47,850 nucleotides of DNA from an uncultured Prevotellaceae bacterium (GTDB taxonomy: Bacteria; Bacteroidota; Bacteroidia; Bacteroidales; Bacteroidaceae), in contig CACYNE010000035.1 in assembly GCA_902775605.1 (NCBI GenBank), forward strand, positions 1 through 47,850, written 5' to 3'. The notes under the pieces were generated by a model. It worked only from the letters and a program-made list of their open reading frames with translations, made no database searches and was not told the DNA's origin. Below, piece after piece: positions 42,821-47,850 of this stretch; the stretch's first letter is position 1; every line of letters begins with the position of its first letter. The position numbers and the translations under genes are program-made.

Positions 42821-42861
42821 AGAAAAGAGACGACCTTGCGAGTCGTCTCTTGTTGTTTCTT
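42821..42861. terminator. Two-way terminator between the phosphatase gene and the minus-strand lipoprotein gene
   Basis: Arms agagacgac (42826-42834) and gtcgtctct (42842-42850) pair around cttgcga, with A-rich flank to the left and T-rich flank to the right. It serves both convergent genes. Confidence 0.85.
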
Positions 42862-43345
42862 AGTAGAGCAGTGTCTGTAGGTCGTCAACCGTCAGTACCA
42901 CCGACACGATATCGCTCGACTTCTTTCCCACGAAAGTGTACATCAGCTCATAGCCCATGTTGGGAATGCACTGCCAAGCCTCCTTCTGTTCCATCGGCAT
43001 GGCTTTCACCATCTCGATGACTTGCCCTTTCAGCGCATCTTTGTCCTTCAGGTTAAACTGCTCTTCGTTCACGGTGAAGTTCAGCAACACCTTGTTGTCA
43101 CGGAATCCCATGCCCAGTGCCGTCATGCCGTCAGTGCTGTAATCGTCCATGTGCTCGTTGTAGTCCTTCAGCAAATCTACCACCTCATCGCTCTCCGGCT
43201 CGCTGTAGGTATTACTGAATGTCTCTGTCATGTCGGCCTTCTCCTCGGCCACCGAGGGCTCGCTCTTGCTGTTGCCACCGCAACTACTCATTGTCAGCAG
43301 CATGGCTCCCATCAAGGCAGCTCCCACAAAAAACTTTCTATTCAT
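42860..43345 (-). CDS. Small lipoprotein, possible DUF4854-like
   Basis: The 161-residue product has a lipoprotein signal (lipobox MSSC, Cys22), an acidic linker (about 28-65), then a compact alpha/beta domain with GFRDNKVLLNFTVNEEQF and MGYELMYTFVGKKSSDIVSVVLT. The pattern recalls DUF4854 lipoproteins, but I hold this weakly. It has its own promoter box 29 bases upstream and faces the partner-switching operon across a shared terminator. Function unknown. Confidence 0.78.
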   Translation of the reverse strand: MNRKFFVGAALMGAMLLTMSSCGGNSKSEPSVAEEKADMTETFSNTYSEPESDEVVDLLKDYNEHMDDYSTDGMTALGMGFRDNKVLLNFTVNEEQFNLKDKDALKGQVIEMVKAMPMEQKEAWQCIPNMGYELMYTFVGKKSSDIVSVVLTVDDLQTLLY

Positions 43346-43373
43346 TTCTCTTCGCTTTTTATTGATTTGACTG

Positions 43374-43381
43374 CAAAATTA
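43374..43381 (-). promoter_or_regulatory. -7 box TAATTTTG for the small lipoprotein gene
   Basis: The plus strand caaaatta reads TAATTTTG on the minus strand, 29 bases before the ATG at 43345. Confidence 0.75.
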
Positions 43382-43425
43382 CAATAAAAAATGGAATGTA
43401 CAACCATTATGCCAAGATTATTTCG

Positions 43426-43433
43426 TATCTTTG
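43426..43433 (+). promoter_or_regulatory. -7 box TATCTTTG for the FAH-porU-porV unit
   Basis: TATCTTTG lies 34 bases before the ATG at 43467. The longer frame starting at 43431 would overlap this box, so it is rejected. Confidence 0.82.
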
Positions 43434-43466
43434 CACATTGTAAGACCAATCAAACAAAACATTGAT

Positions 43467-44084
43467 ATGAAGATATTTGCAGTAGGAATGAACTATGCGC
43501 AGCACAATAAAGAGCTCGATGGTACGTTATATAAACCAGAGGCCCCTGTGATTTTCACCAAGGCCGACTCTGCGCTGCTGAAGGATGGTAAGCCGTTTTT
43601 CATCCCCGACTGGAGTCAGCGGGTGGACTATGAGACCGAACTTGTGGTACGCATCTGCCGATTGGGCAAGGGCATTCCCGCCCGCTTTGCCCATCGTTAT
43701 TACGATGCTGTCACGGTTGGCATTGACTTCACTGCCCGCGACTGGCAGGAGCAGGCCCGTCAGAAGGGACTGCCCTGGGAAATATGCAAGGGCTTCGACG
43801 GTTCAGCCGTCATTGGTCAGTGGGTTGAGAAGGAGAAGTTCCGCGATGTGCAGGCTCTGCAGTTCCACCTAGATATCAACGGCACCACGGTGCAGCAGGG
43901 ATGCACCAGTGACATGCTCTATAAGATTGATGAGCTCATCGCCTACATCTCCACCTACTTCACCTTGAAGACGGGCGACCTGCTCTACACCGGTACTCCC
44001 GTAGGCGTGGGGCCTGTCCATATCGATGACCATCTGGAAGGATGGATAGAAGACCGCAAGGTGCTTGACTTTAATTGCAAATGA
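43467..44084 (+). CDS. Fumarylacetoacetate hydrolase (FAH) family protein
   Basis: The 205-residue protein starts MKIFAVGMNYAQHNKEL and has the FAH/FAHD1 pattern: a first metal ligand in VDYETELVVRI, then GIDFTARDWQ, GKGFDGSAVIG-like spacing (CKGFDGSAVIG), and the closing TGTPVGVGPVH. Such enzymes cleave or decarboxylate acylpyruvates or oxaloacetate; the substrate here is not known. The start follows the promoter at 43426. Its stop overlaps the porU start as ATGA, so porU translation is probably coupled to it. From memory, a FAH-family gene also precedes porU in Porphyromonas gingivalis. Confidence 0.92.
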   Translation: MKIFAVGMNYAQHNKELDGTLYKPEAPVIFTKADSALLKDGKPFFIPDWSQRVDYETELVVRICRLGKGIPARFAHRYYDAVTVGIDFTARDWQEQARQKGLPWEICKGFDGSAVIGQWVEKEKFRDVQALQFHLDINGTTVQQGCTSDMLYKIDELIAYISTYFTLKTGDLLYTGTPVGVGPVHIDDHLEGWIEDRKVLDFNCK

Positions 44085-47000
44085 AGAGACTTTTAACGAT
44101 ATTGCTCGTTGTGATTGGCTGTGTAGGAAATATGGCCGCACAGCGTTTCTTCAACCTCACGGCTGATGAGGTGAAGATAGACTCTGTGCTTCCTTCTTTC
44201 AGTCTGCAGCTGCCGTTAGGTCCCCAATATGCCGACTCCATCTATGAAGTCAGCATTCTTTATCCAGAGTTTATGGAGATGTCGCAGGCTGATGTGGCCC
44301 GCTATCAGGTCATCACGCCAGAACGCCCTGCCTCTCTGCCGCAGATAAGTCAGTATGTCAGTGTGGTGCGCAAGCAGGGAGTGCTCAACATCTCTTTTGT
44401 GCCCATTGTTTTTCGTGAAGGAAAGTATCAGAAGCTGGTCAGCTTTATGCTCGATATTAAAGCCGCTGCCTGCAGTCATTCAAGAAAGCTCAAACCTCAA
44501 ACCTCCAATCTCAAACTATCGTCTCCTCGTTATTCCTCCAAATCCGTCCTTGCCACAGGTCGCTGGGCTAAGATCCGCATCCCCGAGACTGGTGTCTATC
44601 AACTCACTGATGCATTAATCCGCAATGCTGGTTTCACCGACCCTTCGAAGGTGCGCGTCTATGGCTATGGCGGTGCCATGCAACCCGAGAAACTCACTGC
44701 CGACTATCTGGCAGAGACCGACGATTTGAAAGAGGTGCCCACCTGCACTGTTGGTGGTCGTCGTCTGTTCTATGCCGTTGGTCCCGTCAATTGGGAGACA
44801 GCCTCTACGGTGGCCCGCACCCGCAATCCTTATTCCAACTACGGCTATTATTTCCTGACCGAGGCCGATGGCACACCCCTGTCTGTGGACAGTGCTGCCT
44901 TCCGTGCTTCGTTCTATCCCTCGCCCAACGATTATCACGATCTTCACGAGGTGGATGACTATGCGTGGTATCATGGCGGTCGTAACCTTTATGAAGGCAC
45001 TGCCCTGTCCACCAGCACCGCTCGCAACATCACCATGCCCGCTATCCACGAAACCAGTGTCAAGGTTGACATCAATCTCTCGTTTGATAAGATGTTCGAG
45101 GCCACACTGCTTCTTAATGGCACCACGCTGGGTACGCTGAAGCCCAACACCTCGGTGCTCACCCTCAGTGGTGTCCCTCGCGACGGCTTGGCCTTTGCCA
45201 CACAGATGACATGGACCTTCGATTTGCCTGCTGAGGCCATCCATCGCGATAGTCAGAATACCTTCACCCTCCGCCTTAGTTCAGGTTCCGAGGTTCGTCT
45301 TGACTGGCTTTCGTTGCGCTATGGTACTCCTAAGGCAATGCCCGCCCTTACCTCGGCAGAGTGGTCGGTGCCCGAATACCTGTATCAGATTACGAATCAG
45401 AACCACCATGCCGACCCGCAAGTCGACATGGTTATCATCATACCCACCAGTCAGAAGTTCCTGAGTCAGGCCCAACGCCTCAAGACCCTTCACGAGACCT
45501 ACGACAGTTTGCGCGTAAACATCGTGCCTGCCGACGAGCTCTATAACGAGTTTTCTAGCGGCACCCCCGATGCCAATGCCTATCGTCGCTACATGAAGAT
45601 GCTCTACGACAGGGCAGAGACCACTGCCGACCAGCCCCGCTACTTGTTGCTCTTTGGTGACGGAGCATGGGATAACCGCATGCTCACCAGCGACTGGCGC
45701 AATGAGTCGCCTGATGATTTCCTGCTTTGCTATGAGAGTGACAACTCCTTCAGTCAGTTCTATTGTTACGTCAGTGATGATTATTTCTGTCTGCTCGATG
45801 ATGACGAGGGAGGTAAATTCCCACAGGAGGGTATCGATGCTGCCGTCGGTCGCCTGTCGGCCCGCACCCTGGCCGAGGCCACTGCGATGGTCGATAAGAT
45901 TGTGGATTATCGCACCAATAATCATGCCGCCTCTTGGCAGAACACCATCTGCATCCTAGGAGATGACGGCGACCAGAACCGCCACATGTTGGACGCTGAT
46001 TCTGTGGCCAGTGTCGTGGCCAAGAACTATCCCTCTTTCGATTTGAAGAAAATCTATTGGGATGCTTACACCCGTGAGGTCACCTCTACAGGCAATCGCT
46101 ATCCCGAGGTTGAGCAGTTGGTGCGCCAGCAGATGCAGCGTGGTGCCTTGGTGATGAACTACTCTGGTCACGGATCCGTTTATGTCATGTCTCACGAGCA
46201 GGCTATCAAGAAGGAATACTTCTCTGAGCGCATGTCGATGAACCTTCCCCTGTGGGTCACCGCTTCGTGTGATATCATGCCCTTCGATGGCCAGGAGGAG
46301 AACTTTGGTGAGTTGGCCATGTATAATGACTATGGCGGCGCAGTTGCATTCTTTGGCACTACCCGCACCGTTTATGCCAATTATAACTGTCTGCTTAACA
46401 AAGCCTTCATGAAGTTGGTGCTCAGCACCGATGCCAATGGCCGTCGTCTCACCATGGGCGAGGCTGTGATGCAGGCCAAGAACTCTTTTACGTCGAGCTA
46501 TACGGAGATGGAGCGCATCAATAAGGTTCACTACACTCTCCTTGGCGACCCCGCCTTGATGCTGGCCATGCCCACTGTGCAGGCCGTGGTCGATAGCATT
46601 AACGGACAGCCTGCTACAGGTGCTCTTCAGCAGCTCAAGGCCGGTTCGGTGGTCACCGTCAAGGGACATATTGATGGCCATCCTGATTTCAATGGCTTGG
46701 CCACCCTTATCGTGCGTGATCGAGAAGAGACCGTCACATGTCGTCGTAATGATCACAATATTGATGTGGCGTTCACTTATAAGGACCGTCCCGCCACTAT
46801 CTATACCGGTCGCGACAGTGTGAGAAACGGACAGTTCACTTTCCAGTTCTCCGTACCTCAGGATATCAGTTACTCCGATCAGTCGGGGCTGATCCTTGTC
46901 TATGCCATTAGTAATGACAAGGCGCTCGAGGCTCATGGCATCAACAGCTCGTTCCATCTCTCTGGTTCAGTCGATTCGCCCAACGATGGCATCGGTCCCT

Positions 47001-47650
47001 CTATCTATTGTTATATGAACAGCGAGCACTTCATGAATGGTGGCACCGTCAATGCTACACCGTATTTCTATGCCGAGCTGTCCGACAAGGATGGTATCAA
47101 CGTGGCAGGCGGTGGCATTGGCCACGATCTTGAACTCATCATCGATGGCGACATGAACATGGCCTACAACCTCAACGATGCGTTCCAGTATGACTTCGGT
47201 GACTTCCGTACGGGTAGGGTAGGCTATACGCTTCCCACACTCACCGAGGGCACTCATAAACTGCTGTTCCGTGCATGGGATATGCTGAACAATTCATCAA
47301 CGGCTGAACTGCAGTTCACCGTTGATGCCCGTCAGACACCTTTGCTTCAGAGCGTTATCTGTACCAAGAATCCTGCCACCACCTCAACGCAGTTCCTGAT
47401 TACCCACGATCGCACGGGCAGTCAGATGGACATCGAACTTGAGATATTCGATGCTTCGGGTCGCAAACTGTGGGGCCGTACGGAAACGGGCATTCCCACC
47501 GACCAGACCTACACCATCGACTGGGACCTGACCACCAGCAGTGGCAGTCGCCTGCGCACTGGTGTCTATCTCTATCGTGTTCTCATCAGCAGTAATGGCA
47601 GCAGTCAGGCTTCTCAGGCTAAGAAATTAATTGTGTTGGGCAATAATTAA
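44081..47650 (+). CDS. porU: Type IX secretion system sortase PorU
   Basis: PorU is the outer-membrane gingipain-like (C25) enzyme that cuts T9SS sorting tails and attaches cargo to lipopolysaccharide. The 1189-residue protein has a signal peptide (about 1-20), a long N-terminal region, and a C25 catalytic core with His697 in NYSGHGS and Cys730 in VTASCDIMPFD. The 33-residue spacing matches gingipains. An Ig-like part and a C-terminal T9SS-type tail follow (IFDASGRKLWG to GVYLYRVLISSNG). A 7-bp tandem repeat encodes KPQTSNLK near residue 140. It is followed by porV. Confidence 0.95.
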   Translation: MKRLLTILLVVIGCVGNMAAQRFFNLTADEVKIDSVLPSFSLQLPLGPQYADSIYEVSILYPEFMEMSQADVARYQVITPERPASLPQISQYVSVVRKQGVLNISFVPIVFREGKYQKLVSFMLDIKAAACSHSRKLKPQTSNLKLSSPRYSSKSVLATGRWAKIRIPETGVYQLTDALIRNAGFTDPSKVRVYGYGGAMQPEKLTADYLAETDDLKEVPTCTVGGRRLFYAVGPVNWETASTVARTRNPYSNYGYYFLTEADGTPLSVDSAAFRASFYPSPNDYHDLHEVDDYAWYHGGRNLYEGTALSTSTARNITMPAIHETSVKVDINLSFDKMFEATLLLNGTTLGTLKPNTSVLTLSGVPRDGLAFATQMTWTFDLPAEAIHRDSQNTFTLRLSSGSEVRLDWLSLRYGTPKAMPALTSAEWSVPEYLYQITNQNHHADPQVDMVIIIPTSQKFLSQAQRLKTLHETYDSLRVNIVPADELYNEFSSGTPDANAYRRYMKMLYDRAETTADQPRYLLLFGDGAWDNRMLTSDWRNESPDDFLLCYESDNSFSQFYCYVSDDYFCLLDDDEGGKFPQEGIDAAVGRLSARTLAEATAMVDKIVDYRTNNHAASWQNTICILGDDGDQNRHMLDADSVASVVAKNYPSFDLKKIYWDAYTREVTSTGNRYPEVEQLVRQQMQRGALVMNYSGHGSVYVMSHEQAIKKEYFSERMSMNLPLWVTASCDIMPFDGQEENFGELAMYNDYGGAVAFFGTTRTVYANYNCLLNKAFMKLVLSTDANGRRLTMGEAVMQAKNSFTSSYTEMERINKVHYTLLGDPALMLAMPTVQAVVDSINGQPATGALQQLKAGSVVTVKGHIDGHPDFNGLATLIVRDREETVTCRRNDHNIDVAFTYKDRPATIYTGRDSVRNGQFTFQFSVPQDISYSDQSGLILVYAISNDKALEAHGINSSFHLSGSVDSPNDGIGPSIYCYMNSEHFMNGGTVNATPYFYAELSDKDGINVAGGGIGHDLELIIDGDMNMAYNLNDAFQYDFGDFRTGRVGYTLPTLTEGTHKLLFRAWDMLNNSSTAELQFTVDARQTPLLQSVICTKNPATTSTQFLITHDRTGSQMDIELEIFDASGRKLWGRTETGIPTDQTYTIDWDLTTSSGSRLRTGVYLYRVLISSNGSSQASQAKKLIVLGNN
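44489..44516. repeat. 7-bp tandem repeat within porU (consensus ctcaaac)
   Basis: Four units, ctcaaac, ctcaaac, ctccaat and ctcaaac, lie end to end. They encode part of the linker between the first beta region and the SVLATGRWAKIRI segment of PorU. Confidence 0.8.
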
Positions 47651-47674
47651 GCCCTTCTTCCGTTTATATAATCG

Positions 47675-47850
47675 ATGAAACGAATGAAATATAAAATAGG
47701 TATGGCCCTTGGCCTGTGGCTGGGTGCTGTATTAGGCGTAAGTGCCGATGACTACAAAACCAACACGTTCAACCCCGTTGAACATGCTGTCATTTCTCAG
47801 ACCATTGCCCCCGATGCTCGTTCGGCAGGTATGGGTGATGTGGGTGCTGC
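47675..47850 (+). CDS. porV: Type IX secretion outer-membrane protein PorV, 5' part
   Basis: The visible 58 codons encode MKRMKYKIGMALG, a signal peptide ending near VSA, then FNPVEHAVISQTIAPDARSAG followed by MGDVG. This ISQTIAPDARSAGMGDVG pattern is the recognised start of PorV, the FadL-like barrel that passes cargo to PorU. It starts 24 bases after the porU stop, and the rest lies beyond the window. A second in-frame ATG is at 47684. Confidence 0.93.
   Translation, partial: MKRMKYKIGMALGLWLGAVLGVSADDYKTNTFNPVEHAVISQTIAPDARSAGMGDVGA

Overview
The window looks like chromosomal DNA from a Bacteroidota bacterium, most likely Prevotellaceae (Prevotella, Segatella or Xylanibacter). The signs are: at least ten promoters with the Bacteroidota -7 box TAnnTTTG; A-rich start regions without Shine-Dalgarno sites; many lipoproteins and secreted proteins ending in type IX secretion (T9SS) type A-like tails; a streptopain-type C10 protease; and a porU-porV pair. 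No insertion sequence, phage gene or CRISPR array was seen.

Layout. 1-65 is the 3' end of a 5S rRNA gene, followed by a terminator. 411-4684 (+) holds a TPR/OmpA-like lipoprotein, a DUF4369/thioredoxin-fold lipoprotein lacking its CxxC, and a YifB/ComM ATPase. 4743-7743 (+) is an A/T-rich pair: a secreted transglutaminase-like protein and a membrane TPR protein. 7771-8847 (+) is a HAD-family lipoprotein. A tRNA-Leu(TAA) lies on the minus strand at 8962-9046, beside a duplicated copy of its 3' end. 9118-14334 (-) is a housekeeping block read prmC-recX-comF, then pyrE-SRPBCC protein-argH-zinc lipoprotein. ribD is at 14389 (+); an RNase H-like gene and argS are on the minus strand up to 17678.

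17968-31482 (+) is a surface-protein island. It has two giant tandem paralogues with the same promoter/leader sequence, a C10 cysteine protease, and a fourth secreted protein that shares a small module with the giants. 31580-34653 (+) holds rplM-rpsI and rpsB-tsf; tsf carries an apparent one-base deletion near its 3' end.

34749-42819 (+) is the most interesting block. It is an apparent operon encoding an RsbW-like kinase, a STAS anti-anti-sigma protein, a soluble histidine kinase, two related secreted proteins, and a membrane TPR-SpoIIE (RsbU-like) phosphatase. That is a full partner-switching circuit wrapped around two T9SS-type cargo genes, with no sigma factor next to it. A minus-strand lipoprotein follows. 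The window ends with a FAH-family enzyme, porU and the start of porV, overlapping or closely spaced in one direction.

The genes fit together as housekeeping and translation functions interleaved with an envelope programme: T9SS parts (PorU, PorV), about seven likely cargo proteins and a phospho-relay that could control them. Separately, short tandem repeats with periods of 7, 9 or 11 bp recur between genes and, in frame, inside conserved genes (argS, porU, and a looser insert in prmC).
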